64,000 nucleotides of DNA from Ignavibacteriota bacterium (GCA_003170475.1 PMZI01000052.1:1-64000); one strand, 5' to 3'; positions 6,847-16,527 are shown, numbered from the stretch's first letter. The notes: generated by a model not told the origin, from the letters alone. Translations and numbers: made by a program.

Positions 6847-9756
6847 ATGCAATCCCATTCTCTGCACACACGATGTCTGTTGCTTGCTTGCCTCCGCAGG
6901 GGGGCAAGTTTTCTCCTCCTGAGTCTGACCGTGTCGTTTTCGTCATTTGCCCAGGAAGTCTCCACAATGTTTGTTACCAGCGAAAAGCCTGCCACCTCTG
7001 AGTGGGTCGAATCGACCCTGAAGCGGCTGTCGCTCGAAGAAAAGGTCGCTCAGCTCGTGTTTCCGTCAACACCGGGGACGTATTATGCTCAGGATTCTGA
7101 CCCGTGGCGGGAGCTCGAAAAGTACGTTACCAAGCGAAAAGTGGGGGGCTTGGTTCTCTCCATCGGTGACGTCTACGAGTATGCTCTCATGGTCAACAAA
7201 CTCCAGAAAGCTTCCGACATACCGCTCCTCATTGCTGGTGACTTCGAATACGGAGCTGCAATGCGCGTTCATCGGGCAACCATGTTTCCACGCGCGATGG
7301 CAATCGGTGCGACGAGGAATCCCGGTTACGCTTACGAAGTCGGGCGTGCTACTGCTGACGAAGCCAGGGCGCTGGGGATCCATCAGAATTTTGCTCCGAC
7401 AATCGATGTCAACAACAATCCCAGAAATCCGGTCATCAACACACGGTCCTACGGTGATGATGTCAAACTGGTGACGGAAATGGGGACGGCATTTGTGCGC
7501 GGCACGCAGGAAGGCGGCATGATTGCCACCGTCAAGCATTTCCCCGGGCATGGGGATACGGACGTCGATACACACCTTGGAATGGTAACGCTCAACTACA
7601 GCAAGCAGCATTTTGATTCGATTGAATTCCCCCCCTTCCGGGCTGCGATCAAAGCAGGAGTGAAGTCTGTCATGGTCGGCCACATCGCCTTGCCGGCGTA
7701 TGATACCGGCAAAGGAATCCCTGCCACTGTTTCTCCACGAATCACGACCGATCTTCTGCGCAAAGAGTTTCATTTCGATGGGCTTATCGTCACCGATGCA
7801 ATGCGTATGCGGGGTGTCGCTTCGAAATACAGTTCGGGGGAAGCATCGGTTCTCGCGATCAAGGCCGGAACGGATATTGTCCTGATGCCGTCAGACATCG
7901 ACGTGGCGATCGATGCCATCATCGCTGCCGTAAAACGCGGCGATATTTCCGAGCAGCGCATCGATGCTTCAGTTCGCAGAGTCCTGCAGACGAAACAGGA
8001 TATGAGACTCGACCTGGATAGGATGGTGAATGTCGGGAAGATTTCCAGTGTGGTTTCCACCCGCGGTCACGAAATGCTCGCGATGCAGATAGCACGGAGA
8101 GCCGTAACGGTTCTCGGGAACAAGAGTGAAATCCTTCCTCTTTCTCCTGTGGATACGAAGAAAATTGTCGACATCAACGTTTCAGACACGGAAGATCCCA
8201 AGAACGGTCGATCGTTCCATTCGATGCTGCACGATCGCCGCCTCAACGTCGAGTTCGCGAAAGTCGATCCAAGAAGCGACGATGCCGAATATGACTCCGC
8301 TCTCGAAATGGCAGCGGGCGCGGATGTGATCATTTTTCAACTCAATCTCTCTACCCGCTCCGGTGAGATGACGGGATTCGTTTCGCGGAGACAAAAGGAG
8401 TTCCTGACGCGTGCATGTGCTCTTGGGAAGCCGGTCATCGTGATCTCCTTCGGCAACCCATATGTTATCATGGATCTTCCAAAAGTTGACGCCTACGTCT
8501 GTGCGTACTCCGATGCTGAGGTCATGCAGCAAGCCGTGGCTGAGGTGCTCTTCGCGGAATCTCCCGCGGAAGGGAAACTTCCCATCACCATTCCCGGTGT
8601 GTACAAGTTTGGAGATGGCGTCGCATATCCGAAAACAAGACTGCGAACGGGGATTCCTGAAGAAGTTGGATTCATCAGAGACAGTCTCGATGTTGTCGAC
8701 AAGATCGTGAACCAGGCGATCAAAGACACGTCATTCCCAGGTGCGGTACTTGTCATTGTGAAAGACGGGGTCATCGTTCAAGAGAAAGCATACGGGTCAT
8801 ATGAGTACGAACCGTATTCCAAGAGAGTCGATGTCAACACGATCTTTGATCTTGCATCCGTTACGAAGGTCATCTCCACGACGAGCGCCGTCATGCGGTT
8901 GGTCGGAGAGGGCAAACTGAAACTGGACGATCCGGTGGTCAAGTACTTCCCGAAGTTTGGCCAATTCGGAAAGGAACGCATCACGCTCTACAATCTCATG
9001 GTCCATAACTCGGGTCTGGTGGGCTGGGCCAAGTTCTATGAGTTCTGCAAAACGCCTCAGCAGCTCCTTGACTCGATTTTTGCGACGCATCTCACCTTCA
9101 AAACAGGTGACTCAACAGTGTACAGCGATCTCGGTTTGATCACCACGGGCAAGATCGTCGAAAAAGTCACCGGCACCACTCTTGACAATTATGTCGACTC
9201 GGTGTTCTTCAAGCCGCTGGGAATGACGAGTACGATGTACAACCCTCCCGAACGACTCTGGAATCGCGTCATGCCGACCGAAGTGGACAACTTCTGGAGG
9301 AAGACGGGTACCGCGGTTCGTGGAACAGTACACGATGAAAACGCCTCGATCCTCGGTGGTGTTTCGGGTCATGCTGGACTCTTCTCCACGGCTCCGAATC
9401 TTGCAGTCCTTTTGCAGATGGAGCTGAAGGGCGGCGTCTACGGAGGAAAGAGATTTCTCAAAGAGGATGTTCTTCGGAAGTTCACCACCAGGCAATCACC
9501 GAAGAGCTCTCGCGGGATTGGCTGGGATACGAAGATTTCTCCTCATGGATGGTCGGGCAAGTTGCTTTCGGATAAAACGTGGCTGCACACTGGGTTCACC
9601 GGTACGTCTGTGGTCACTGACCCGACGAGGGAACTCATTGTTGTCTTCCTGACGAACAGAGTCTATCCCACGCGGGACAACCAGAAGATTGGCGCGATCC
9701 GCGCGAAAGTGCATGATGCTATCGTGCGCTCGCTGATGCAAGAGCAAGAGAAGTGA
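6847..9756 (+). CDS. Secreted GH3 beta-N-acetylhexosaminidase (NagZ-like) fused to a beta-lactamase-family serine hydrolase
   Basis: A 969-residue two-domain enzyme. An N-terminal signal peptide ends near residue 36 (FSSFAQ). The GH3 domain shows the NagZ signature KHFPGHGDTDVDTH (residues 230-243), with the His/Asp pair used as acid/base in this family, and the nucleophile Asp317 in VTDAMRM. A GH3 C-terminal domain follows to about residue 600. Residues about 620-969 form a penicillin-binding/beta-lactamase-like hydrolase with S671-V-T-K674, Y759-S-D and H914-T-G. NagZ removes GlcNAc from muropeptides; the second domain could cleave stem peptides or esters. Export contrasts with cytoplasmic E. 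coli NagZ. It ends the salvage cluster. Confidence 0.92.
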   Translation: MQSHSLHTRCLLLACLRRGASFLLLSLTVSFSSFAQEVSTMFVTSEKPATSEWVESTLKRLSLEEKVAQLVFPSTPGTYYAQDSDPWRELEKYVTKRKVGGLVLSIGDVYEYALMVNKLQKASDIPLLIAGDFEYGAAMRVHRATMFPRAMAIGATRNPGYAYEVGRATADEARALGIHQNFAPTIDVNNNPRNPVINTRSYGDDVKLVTEMGTAFVRGTQEGGMIATVKHFPGHGDTDVDTHLGMVTLNYSKQHFDSIEFPPFRAAIKAGVKSVMVGHIALPAYDTGKGIPATVSPRITTDLLRKEFHFDGLIVTDAMRMRGVASKYSSGEASVLAIKAGTDIVLMPSDIDVAIDAIIAAVKRGDISEQRIDASVRRVLQTKQDMRLDLDRMVNVGKISSVVSTRGHEMLAMQIARRAVTVLGNKSEILPLSPVDTKKIVDINVSDTEDPKNGRSFHSMLHDRRLNVEFAKVDPRSDDAEYDSALEMAAGADVIIFQLNLSTRSGEMTGFVSRRQKEFLTRACALGKPVIVISFGNPYVIMDLPKVDAYVCAYSDAEVMQQAVAEVLFAESPAEGKLPITIPGVYKFGDGVAYPKTRLRTGIPEEVGFIRDSLDVVDKIVNQAIKDTSFPGAVLVIVKDGVIVQEKAYGSYEYEPYSKRVDVNTIFDLASVTKVISTTSAVMRLVGEGKLKLDDPVVKYFPKFGQFGKERITLYNLMVHNSGLVGWAKFYEFCKTPQQLLDSIFATHLTFKTGDSTVYSDLGLITTGKIVEKVTGTTLDNYVDSVFFKPLGMTSTMYNPPERLWNRVMPTEVDNFWRKTGTAVRGTVHDENASILGGVSGHAGLFSTAPNLAVLLQMELKGGVYGGKRFLKEDVLRKFTTRQSPKSSRGIGWDTKISPHGWSGKLLSDKTWLHTGFTGTSVVTDPTRELIVVFLTNRVYPTRDNQKIGAIRAKVHDAIVRSLMQEQEK

Positions 9757-9782
9757 AACATCTCATGTAAAGGACCTATGGT

Positions 9783-11339
9783 ATGGCCATCTCGTCATTC
9801 AAGAATGAACCATTAACTGATTTCACGAAGCCGGCAAACCGAAAAGCCATGGAGCTGGCGCTGGCGAAAGTAAAATCGATTCTGGGGAAAGAATACCCCG
9901 CCGTTATCGGCAAAGAAGAGATTACCACTCCGGACAAACTCAACTCCTACAACCCCTCTCGACCAAAGGAAATCGTCGGTGTCTTCCAAAAGGCTGATAT
10001 CGCGATGGCCAACAAAGCCGTGGAGACCGCTGCCGCAAAATTCGAAGAGTGGCGCTGGGTGGATCCAAAAAAGAGAGCTGAGTTTCTCTTCAAGGCCGCG
10101 AAGTTGATGCGCAAACGAAAACATGAATTCAGCGCCGTGATGGTCTATGAAGTTGGAAAGACGTGGCCTGAAGCTGATGCGGACACTGCCGAGGCGATCG
10201 ACTTCATCGAGTTTTACGCGAGGGAAATGCTTCGGTATGCCGGAAAGCAGCCGATCACGAAAACTCCCGGAGAGAAGAACGAACTCGTCTATATCCCTCT
10301 TGGAGTGGGATTAGTCGTGCCTCCTTGGAACTTTGCCCTTGCCATTCTCACTGGTATGACCTTGGCGGCTGTCGTCACGGGGAATACCGTGGTACTCAAG
10401 CCTTCGAGCGATTCTCCGCTGACAGGGTGGATGTTGTTCAATTTGATGCGCGAAGTGGGACTCCCGGCGGGAGTCATCAACTTCGTGACCGGTCCCGGAG
10501 GCTCGTTCGGCAATGCCATCGTCGCTCATCCGAAAATCAGGTTCGTCTCGTTTACTGGTTCCAAGGAAGTGGGTATTCATATCAATGAGCTCGCTGCAAA
10601 AGTGCAGCCGGGTCAGATCTGGTTGAAGCGCGTTGTTGCCGAGATGGGCGGAAAGGATTCCATCATCATCGACGATCAGACCGACCTGGAGGCGGCGGCA
10701 CAAGCGACCGTTGCTTCAGCGTTTGGATTCCAGGGTCAGAAATGTTCTGCAGCCTCGAGAGCGATCGTGGTAGAGAAGGTCTATGACAGGTTTGTCGAGC
10801 TTCTAAAGCAAAAAACCGCAACGCTGAAAGTTGGCGCTTCGGACGATCCTGCAAACTACCTGGGTCCCGTCATCAACGAAAGTTCCGAGCGAAAAATCCT
10901 AGCGTATGTCGAAAAGGGAATTCAGGGAGGAGGCCGGCTCATCGTTGGTGGCAAGAAAGCAGCAGGCGAAGGGTATTTCATTCAGCCGACAGTCATCGCA
11001 GACGTTCATCCAAAGTCGACGATTTCTCAGGAAGAGATCTTCGGACCGGTTCTGGCTGTCATCAAGGCAAAGGACTTTGATCATGCTCTGGAAATCGCGA
11101 ACGACACGGAGTTTGGATTGACCGGCGGTGTCTGGACAAAGAATCGCAAGAAAATTGAAAAGGCGAAGCGGGTATTTCACGTTGGCAATTTCTATGTCAA
11201 TCGGAAGATCACTGGGGCAATGGTCGGTGTGCATCCCTTCGGGGGATTTAATATGTCTGGCACAGACTCCAAGGCCGGCGGAAGGGACTATCTCCTGCTG
11301 ATGATGCAGGCGAAGTCGATTTCCGAAAAGGTGAAGTAG
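9783..11339 (+). CDS. pruA: L-glutamate gamma-semialdehyde dehydrogenase (1-pyrroline-5-carboxylate dehydrogenase)
   Basis: A 518-residue NAD-dependent aldehyde dehydrogenase that oxidises glutamate semialdehyde to glutamate in proline and arginine breakdown. The catalytic cysteine is C321 in GQKCSAASR and the general-base glutamate is E287 in VAEMGGKD. The NAD-binding VPPWNFALAI and FTGSKEVG segments are intact. The N-terminus, with ALAKVKSILGKEYP and ITTPDKLNSYNPSRP, and the C-terminal GGFNMSGTDSKAGGRDYL match the stand-alone PruA/RocA type rather than PutA fusions. No proline dehydrogenase gene is next to it. The ATG at 9783 is favoured. The family call is strong. Confidence 0.93.
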   Translation: MAISSFKNEPLTDFTKPANRKAMELALAKVKSILGKEYPAVIGKEEITTPDKLNSYNPSRPKEIVGVFQKADIAMANKAVETAAAKFEEWRWVDPKKRAEFLFKAAKLMRKRKHEFSAVMVYEVGKTWPEADADTAEAIDFIEFYAREMLRYAGKQPITKTPGEKNELVYIPLGVGLVVPPWNFALAILTGMTLAAVVTGNTVVLKPSSDSPLTGWMLFNLMREVGLPAGVINFVTGPGGSFGNAIVAHPKIRFVSFTGSKEVGIHINELAAKVQPGQIWLKRVVAEMGGKDSIIIDDQTDLEAAAQATVASAFGFQGQKCSAASRAIVVEKVYDRFVELLKQKTATLKVGASDDPANYLGPVINESSERKILAYVEKGIQGGGRLIVGGKKAAGEGYFIQPTVIADVHPKSTISQEEIFGPVLAVIKAKDFDHALEIANDTEFGLTGGVWTKNRKKIEKAKRVFHVGNFYVNRKITGAMVGVHPFGGFNMSGTDSKAGGRDYLLLMMQAKSISEKVK

Positions 11340-11374
11340 CACATCCTGGTGTTGCCGACGGGGAAGGAGGGCGT

Positions 11375-11887
11375 TTGGGCGAGGATGAATATGTGAAGTG
11401 CCCCCATTGTTTGGAGGAAATCACTTCGGATAGTGATTTCTGCCCGCACTGCGGCGTCTTGTTCTCCGGCGCTTCGGGGCAAATGTGCGATCTGCACCCC
11501 CAACGTCCCGCTGACGGTATCTGTATCATCTGTCGGAAGCTGCTGTGTGAAGAGTGTGAAAAGATCATCCATTGCCGTGCATTTTGTTCTGATCATCGGG
11601 CTGTCGAGGTCCAGCAGGATTGGGCTCGAGTATTTCAATCAACCGACATCAACGAAAGCGAATTAGCCAGATCCTTTCTCGAAGGAGCGGGACACAAGGT
11701 GCTCGTTCAGAATTTCGCCCCGATCGGATTTATGTGGGATGGAGGAGGCGATTCCGCTCTTTCACGAAGTGCGCTGAGCAAGCCGGCAAAGATATTCGTC
11801 CCGATTCCTGAGTATCTGCAAGCGAAAGAATCGCTGGAGGAATGGAAATCGGGAGCTGTCGAGACCAAGGATGTCGATACGGAGTAA
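11375..11887 (+). CDS. Zinc-ribbon and B-box-like protein with C-terminal DUF2007 signal-transducing domain
   Basis: A 170-residue protein. The first about 30 residues form a zinc ribbon (CPHCLEE...FCPHCG). Residues about 40-75 hold a second cysteine/histidine-rich module resembling a B-box zinc finger ([21 protein letters not shown], then CEEC and CSDH). The C-terminal part, from [20 protein letters not shown] through [16 protein letters not shown], resembles the small DUF2007 putative signal-transducing domain. The start is TTG, supported by a strong AAGGAGG six bases upstream and by the zinc ribbon beginning at once. The function is unknown. It lies between pruA and sucC and could be cotranscribed with both. 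Confidence 0.75.
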   Translation: MGEDEYVKCPHCLEEITSDSDFCPHCGVLFSGASGQMCDLHPQRPADGICIICRKLLCEECEKIIHCRAFCSDHRAVEVQQDWARVFQSTDINESELARSFLEGAGHKVLVQNFAPIGFMWDGGGDSALSRSALSKPAKIFVPIPEYLQAKESLEEWKSGAVETKDVDTE

Positions 11888-11912
11888 AGTTCACCGAGAG
11901 CGAGGAGTGCGT

Positions 11913-13076
11913 ATGAAAATCCATGAATATCAGGGAAAAGAGATCCTCAAAAAATACGGCGTTCCCGTTCCGATCGGGAAGGTCGCGTTCAACGTCGATG
12001 AGGCCGTTCGTGCGGCTGAAACGATTGGCGGAGCGGTTTGGGTCGTGAAGGCACAAATCCACGCCGGCGGACGTGGAAAGGGTGGCGGCGTGAAGCTTGC
12101 GAGGAACCTCGACGAGGTTCGGGATCGCTCATCCGAAATTCTTGGTATGCGTTTGGTCACCCACCAAACCGGTCCTGAGGGTCGCATCGTGAAGCGGCTC
12201 TTGATCGAGCAAGGGATGAACATCGCAAGAGAGATGTATGTCGGCATTACGCTCGATCGCGCCCGCTCGCAAAACGTCGTGATGGTCTCGACGGAAGGAG
12301 GCGTAGAAATTGAAAAGATTGCTGCCGAGTCTCCGGAGAAGATTCTCAAAGAATACGTGCATCCGTCCCTTGGTCTGCAGCAGTTTCAAGCTCGCCGGTT
12401 GTGTTTTGGTCTTGGTTTGAGCGGCGATGCGTTCAAGAACGGCGTCAAGTTTCTCATGGCGCTCTACAAGGCGTACGACGCGTCCGATGCATCGCTCGCA
12501 GAGATCAACCCTCTCGTCATCACGCAGGAAGGGGCCGTCATCGCTCTTGATGCAAAAATGAATTTCGATGATAACGCTCTGTATCGTCATCCGGAGATTC
12601 TCGCGATGCGCGATCTGGACGAAGAAGATCCTCTCGAGATCGAGGCGTCGAAATCGAATCTCAACTATATTAAACTCGACGGAAATGTCGGTTGCATGGT
12701 CAACGGTGCCGGGCTTGCGATGGGGACCATGGACATCATCAAACTTGCCGGTGGTATGCCCGCGAATTTTCTGGATGTTGGAGGCGGTGCGAGTGCAGAG
12801 ACGGTGGAGGCGGGCTTCCGCATTATCCTGAAAGATCCCAACGTGAAGGCTGTGCTGATTAATATCTTTGGCGGCATCGTTCGCTGCGATCGTGTGGCCA
12901 ACGGTGTTGTCCAGGCAGCCAAGAATGTTCATGTGCAAGTGCCCATCGTGATTCGATTGGCAGGCACGAACGCGGAACTCGCTGCCGAGATTCTCAAGTC
13001 GTCCGGATTGAGTTTTCTCGTCGCGGGCAGTCTCAAAGATGCCGCAGAGAAAGTGACGAAAGCAATCGCTGCATAG
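11913..13076 (+). CDS. sucC: Succinate--CoA ligase (ADP-forming) beta subunit
   Basis: The 387-residue beta subunit of succinyl-CoA synthetase, the TCA-cycle enzyme that makes ATP from succinyl-CoA. The ATG at 11913 follows a GAGGAG site and gives the family start [19 protein letters not shown]; an upstream in-frame start at 11871 overlaps the preceding gene and is rejected. The ATP-grasp domain occupies about residues 1-240, with [18 protein letters not shown] and EINPLV. The C-terminal ligase domain has [11 protein letters not shown] and [10 protein letters not shown]. Length equals the family norm (about 388). The alpha subunit gene sucD is not adjacent, so the two subunits must be encoded apart. 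Confidence 0.95.
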   Translation: MKIHEYQGKEILKKYGVPVPIGKVAFNVDEAVRAAETIGGAVWVVKAQIHAGGRGKGGGVKLARNLDEVRDRSSEILGMRLVTHQTGPEGRIVKRLLIEQGMNIAREMYVGITLDRARSQNVVMVSTEGGVEIEKIAAESPEKILKEYVHPSLGLQQFQARRLCFGLGLSGDAFKNGVKFLMALYKAYDASDASLAEINPLVITQEGAVIALDAKMNFDDNALYRHPEILAMRDLDEEDPLEIEASKSNLNYIKLDGNVGCMVNGAGLAMGTMDIIKLAGGMPANFLDVGGGASAETVEAGFRIILKDPNVKAVLINIFGGIVRCDRVANGVVQAAKNVHVQVPIVIRLAGTNAELAAEILKSSGLSFLVAGSLKDAAEKVTKAIAA

Positions 13077-13130
13077 TGACTCCAGCGGCTGTGTTCTCTA
13101 GGATCTGAACTTCAACGCAGGAACTTGTCG

Positions 13131-14600
13131 ATGGCTTTGTGGAACGAACGATATGAGCCGGTGATTGGCCTGGAGGTTCATGCCCAGCTGCTCACAGAAT
13201 CCAAAGCGTTCTGCAGCTGCTCAACACATTTTGGCGCCGATCCTAACTCCAATGTTTGTCCAGTGTGTCTCGGGATGCCGGGTGTCCTGCCTGTACTGAA
13301 TCATCAGGTTGTGGAGTTTCTCATCCGTGTGGGGCTTGCCACGCACTGCTCCATCGCGCCCCGTTCGATCTTTGCCCGCAAGAACTACTTTTATCCTGAT
13401 CTTCCGAAGGGGTATCAGATCTCTCAGTACGAAGAGCCCATTTGCACCAACGGATTTGTGACGATTGAAACGGACGACGGAAAGCGTAAAGACATCGGCC
13501 TCACTCGCATTCACATGGAAGAGGATGCCGGAAAGTCTATCCACGATCAGGACGCTGATACGCTCGTCGACGTCAACCGCTGCGGCGTCCCGCTGGCGGA
13601 GATCGTGACTGAACCGGATATCCGCTCCCCGCGAGAAGCGTACCTCTATCTCACAAAAATCCGTCAACTGGTTCGGTATCTCGAAATCTGCGACGGGAAC
13701 ATGGAAGAGGGAAGTCTGCGCTGCGATGCAAACGTGTCTGTGCGCCGGGTCGGCGAAACGGTGTTGGGGACGAAAACAGAAATAAAGAACCTGAACTCCT
13801 TCCGTTTTGTCGAAAAAGCTCTGGAATTTGAAATCAACAGGCAGATTGACCTCCTCGAAAGCGGCGGGAAGGTGGTCCAGGAGACGCTCCTCTGGGATGC
13901 CGGGCAAGGTGTCGCTGTGCCGATGCGCTCGAAGGAAGAAGCACACGACTATCGATATTTCCCGGATCCTGACCTCGTCCCGGTTCTCGTCAACGCTGAC
14001 TGGATACAACAGGCTGCAAAAGCACTGCCCGAGGGACCGACCGGCCGGCGTGATCGTTTTGTCGATGAGTACATGATTCCGAAATACGATGCCGACATCC
14101 TGACCTCGGAAAAATCGCTGGCCGACTACTTCGAGGCCGTTGTCACGAGCCTTCGTTCGAAGACCGTCGAGAATTTCAAGCTCGTCAGCAACTGGACCAT
14201 GGGTGATGTCCTGAGGGTCGTCAATACCGACAAAGTGGATGTGGCAAAGTTCCCTGTGAAACCGGAGGATCTTGGTGAGATGATCAATCTCATCGCTGAC
14301 GGCACCATCAGCGGCAAGATCGCAAAGGACGTATTTGAGGAAATGCTCACGTCCGGGCAATCCCCAAAGGCGATCGTCAAACGAAAGGGTCTTGTGCAAG
14401 TGAGCGATGCCGGCGCCATCGAGCAAATGATCGACGATGTCCTCATGAAAAACAAAGGACAGGTCGAGAGCTATCTCGGCGGGAAGGTGCAGGTTTTTGG
14501 ATTTTTGGTGGGTGAAACCATGAAGGCAACGAAGGGAAAGGCAAACCCCAAGATCGTGAACGAACTTCTGAAAAAGAAACTTGAATCAATGAAACCCTAG
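13131..14600 (+). CDS. gatB: Aspartyl/glutamyl-tRNA(Asn/Gln) amidotransferase subunit B
   Basis: The 489-residue GatB subunit of the GatCAB complex, which amidates misacylated Glu-tRNA(Gln) and Asp-tRNA(Asn). The start is placed at ATG 13131; a TTG six bases upstream is possible. The kinase-like catalytic core is intact: [18 protein letters not shown] with its zinc-binding cysteines, [41 protein letters not shown] and the [12 protein letters not shown] region. The C-terminal YqeY-like tail ends in [15 protein letters not shown]. gatA and gatC are not nearby, so the complex is encoded at separate loci. Presence of GatB implies indirect Gln- and/or Asn-tRNA formation. Confidence 0.96.
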   Translation: MALWNERYEPVIGLEVHAQLLTESKAFCSCSTHFGADPNSNVCPVCLGMPGVLPVLNHQVVEFLIRVGLATHCSIAPRSIFARKNYFYPDLPKGYQISQYEEPICTNGFVTIETDDGKRKDIGLTRIHMEEDAGKSIHDQDADTLVDVNRCGVPLAEIVTEPDIRSPREAYLYLTKIRQLVRYLEICDGNMEEGSLRCDANVSVRRVGETVLGTKTEIKNLNSFRFVEKALEFEINRQIDLLESGGKVVQETLLWDAGQGVAVPMRSKEEAHDYRYFPDPDLVPVLVNADWIQQAAKALPEGPTGRRDRFVDEYMIPKYDADILTSEKSLADYFEAVVTSLRSKTVENFKLVSNWTMGDVLRVVNTDKVDVAKFPVKPEDLGEMINLIADGTISGKIAKDVFEEMLTSGQSPKAIVKRKGLVQVSDAGAIEQMIDDVLMKNKGQVESYLGGKVQVFGFLVGETMKATKGKANPKIVNELLKKKLESMKP

Positions 14601-14644
14601 CTTCATCATTTCAATCTGACTAGACATTTCACGGGAAGAAAACT

Positions 14645-15412
14645 ATGAGTGTGCGAACGAAAGTAATCGCTGGTAATTGGAAACTGAACAAGGATGTTCA
14701 TCAGACGGAAGAACTTCTCACGGGACTCAAGATCAGCTTGACCTTTGATCTGAAAGGGGTCAGGGTGATTGTGTGTCCTCCCTTCACATCACTCGAGACT
14801 GCCAATCGATGCACAAAAGGATCTGTGATGTCTCTCGGCGCACAGAATATGTATCATGAAGACGAGGGCGCATTCACAGGCGAGATCTCGCCGAAAATGC
14901 TGAAGTCTGTCGGCTGCGAGTATGTTATTCTCGGCCACTCGGAGCGACGGCAGATTTTTGGAGAGACGGATGAGCTCATCAACAAGAAAGTCAAGAAGGC
15001 CATCGCTTCGGGCCTTGTGCCGATCGTTTGTGTCGGCGAGACCCTCGACCAGCGGGAGAAGAACGTCACATCTCAGATTGTGACGACCCAGGTGCGTGGT
15101 GTTCTGAAAGATATTTCTGCCGAGCAAGTTCAGAAGATCATCGTGGCATATGAACCTGTCTGGGCGATCGGGACAGGGAGGAACGCGACTCCGCAGCAAG
15201 CGGAAGAAGTCCACCTTCTGATTCGCACGTTACTCGCGGAGTTGTACACTCCAGCCGCAGCAGGAGACGTGATCATCCAATATGGAGGGAGCGTGAAGCC
15301 TGACAACGCTGCTGAGCTCCTGTGGCAGCCAAATGTTGACGGCGCACTGGTGGGTGGGGCGTGCTTGAAAGCGGATTCGTTCTCTGCAATCATCAAAGCA
15401 GCAGTTCGCTGA
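14645..15412 (+). CDS. tpiA: Triose-phosphate isomerase
   Basis: A 255-residue cytoplasmic TIM-barrel enzyme interconverting dihydroxyacetone phosphate and glyceraldehyde 3-phosphate in glycolysis and gluconeogenesis. The active site is complete: Asn and Lys in AGNWKLNK near the N-terminus, the electrophilic His in LGHSERRQIFGE, the catalytic Glu in VAYEPVWAIGTGRNATP, and the phosphate-binding QYGGSVKPDNA and GALVGGACLK loops. Length matches the family. It has its own gap of 44 bases after gatB and is followed by two lipoprotein genes that are probably unrelated in function. Confidence 0.97.
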   Translation: MSVRTKVIAGNWKLNKDVHQTEELLTGLKISLTFDLKGVRVIVCPPFTSLETANRCTKGSVMSLGAQNMYHEDEGAFTGEISPKMLKSVGCEYVILGHSERRQIFGETDELINKKVKKAIASGLVPIVCVGETLDQREKNVTSQIVTTQVRGVLKDISAEQVQKIIVAYEPVWAIGTGRNATPQQAEEVHLLIRTLLAELYTPAAAGDVIIQYGGSVKPDNAAELLWQPNVDGALVGGACLKADSFSAIIKAAVR

Positions 15413-15463
15413 ACGCCGCGGACAATGAACTCACAACCAATATCCATGAAGGAGGGATTTTCC

Positions 15464-15895
15464 ATGGGATACTTCATCAGGATTCTTGCGGCAAGTGTGA
15501 TTCTGGCTCTGCTCATCGGATGCTCTGACAAGGTGAAGCCAAGCATCGCCGAGACTGAGCCCGGGCTGAAGACCTTTCTGATCATGGAAAAAGGAAAGAC
15601 CTGTGGCGGAACCGTCAGCGTTGATCAAATGGCGATTGCGAAGATTGGCGACTACGAAGATAAGTATGGCGGATGGCCCGTCTATGCAAAGTTTGCCGTC
15701 ACCTGCGTCGAAGGGTCGAGTTTTTCCTCCTGGACCAACGAAGACACCAGCAGTGCCAATTGGACAACCATCGTTCGGCAAAAAATGGACGGTGGGTATG
15801 AATGCTATATTCCCGAGCTGTTTCGTGAACGCCAGAACGATTTGGGGAGACAGATGGATCGGCTGCCGACGGACATGACGCCGAAGACGAAATAG
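15464..15895 (+). CDS. Small lipoprotein of unknown function (first of a tandem pair)
   Basis: A predicted lipoprotein of 143 residues from ATG 15464, which sits seven bases after a strong GAAGGAGGGA site; an in-frame ATG at 15425 would add an unlikely leader. The signal peptide ends in the lipobox LIGC with the lipidated Cys at residue 20. The mature part has a conserved core shared with the next gene: ETEPGLKTFLI, KTCGG, YGGWPVYAKFAVTC and YECYIPELFRE. Two mature cysteine pairs could form disulfides in the periplasm. I do not recognise a named family. It is probably anchored to the inner or outer membrane. Confidence 0.8.
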   Translation: MGYFIRILAASVILALLIGCSDKVKPSIAETEPGLKTFLIMEKGKTCGGTVSVDQMAIAKIGDYEDKYGGWPVYAKFAVTCVEGSSFSSWTNEDTSSANWTTIVRQKMDGGYECYIPELFRERQNDLGRQMDRLPTDMTPKTK

Positions 15896-15960
15896 CGCGG
15901 AGCAGCATCCGATCGAATGAAAGTTGCGCGTGGATCTCCGCCGAAAGGGCAGCATCGAAC

Positions 15961-16368
15961 ATGTTCAAATGGATGACGATCCTGGTCCTGTTGCTTGGCG
16001 TTTACGCAGGATGCTCGAGTGACACCAAGCCAACAACAGATGAGGTTGAGCCTGCACTCAAGGTATATCTCTTGTCAGAGAAGGCAAAGGCCTGCAACGG
16101 AAGGGTTGAGATTGAGCGGCTCTCCGTCATTGAGGTGGGAGATTTTGACAAGCGATGGGGAGGTTGGCCAGTGTTCGCGACATTTTCGGTCACCTGTTAC
16201 GATGGCGGAAATCGTATGACATGGAATTCAAACGATCCGTCAGAAAAGGTGATGACTTCGCTTGTGCGCAAAAATGCAGCCGGCGACTATGAGTGTTTTC
16301 TGCCCGACATGTTTCGTGCAGCACAAGAGCAGGTGAAAAGGCAACTGGAGAATTTGATGAAGAAGTAA
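15961..16368 (+). CDS. Small lipoprotein of unknown function (second of a tandem pair)
   Basis: A 135-residue lipoprotein clearly paralogous to the preceding gene. It has a signal peptide with lipobox YAGC (Cys at residue 18). The shared core follows: EVEPALKVYLL, KACNG, WGGWPVFATFSVTC and YECFLPDMFR, ending in a charged helix. Cysteine positions in the mature parts agree between the two proteins, supporting a common disulfide-bonded fold. The 65-base spacer holds no clear terminator, so the two may be cotranscribed. They arose by tandem duplication and have since diverged considerably. The function is unknown. Confidence 0.8.
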   Translation: MFKWMTILVLLLGVYAGCSSDTKPTTDEVEPALKVYLLSEKAKACNGRVEIERLSVIEVGDFDKRWGGWPVFATFSVTCYDGGNRMTWNSNDPSEKVMTSLVRKNAAGDYECFLPDMFRAAQEQVKRQLENLMKK

Positions 16369-16527
16369 GAGGGGACCAGGTGCTCGATTTGCATCTGGCA
16401 ATGCAATGTCTGTATGGAATAGCGCTGTTCCACGAGTTCAGTGTTTTGTTCTTCAAATGATGGCCCGAAATCTTTGAAAATCTTTCATTTAGGCAGTTTC
16501 CCAAGTCTGCCAATTTGATGATTTTCG

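Noticed and set aside
13221-14426. A 401-codon open frame on the - strand opposite gatB.
   Set aside because: gatB on the + strand is unambiguous with full catalytic motifs, and the opposite frame has no domain and no ribosome-binding site.
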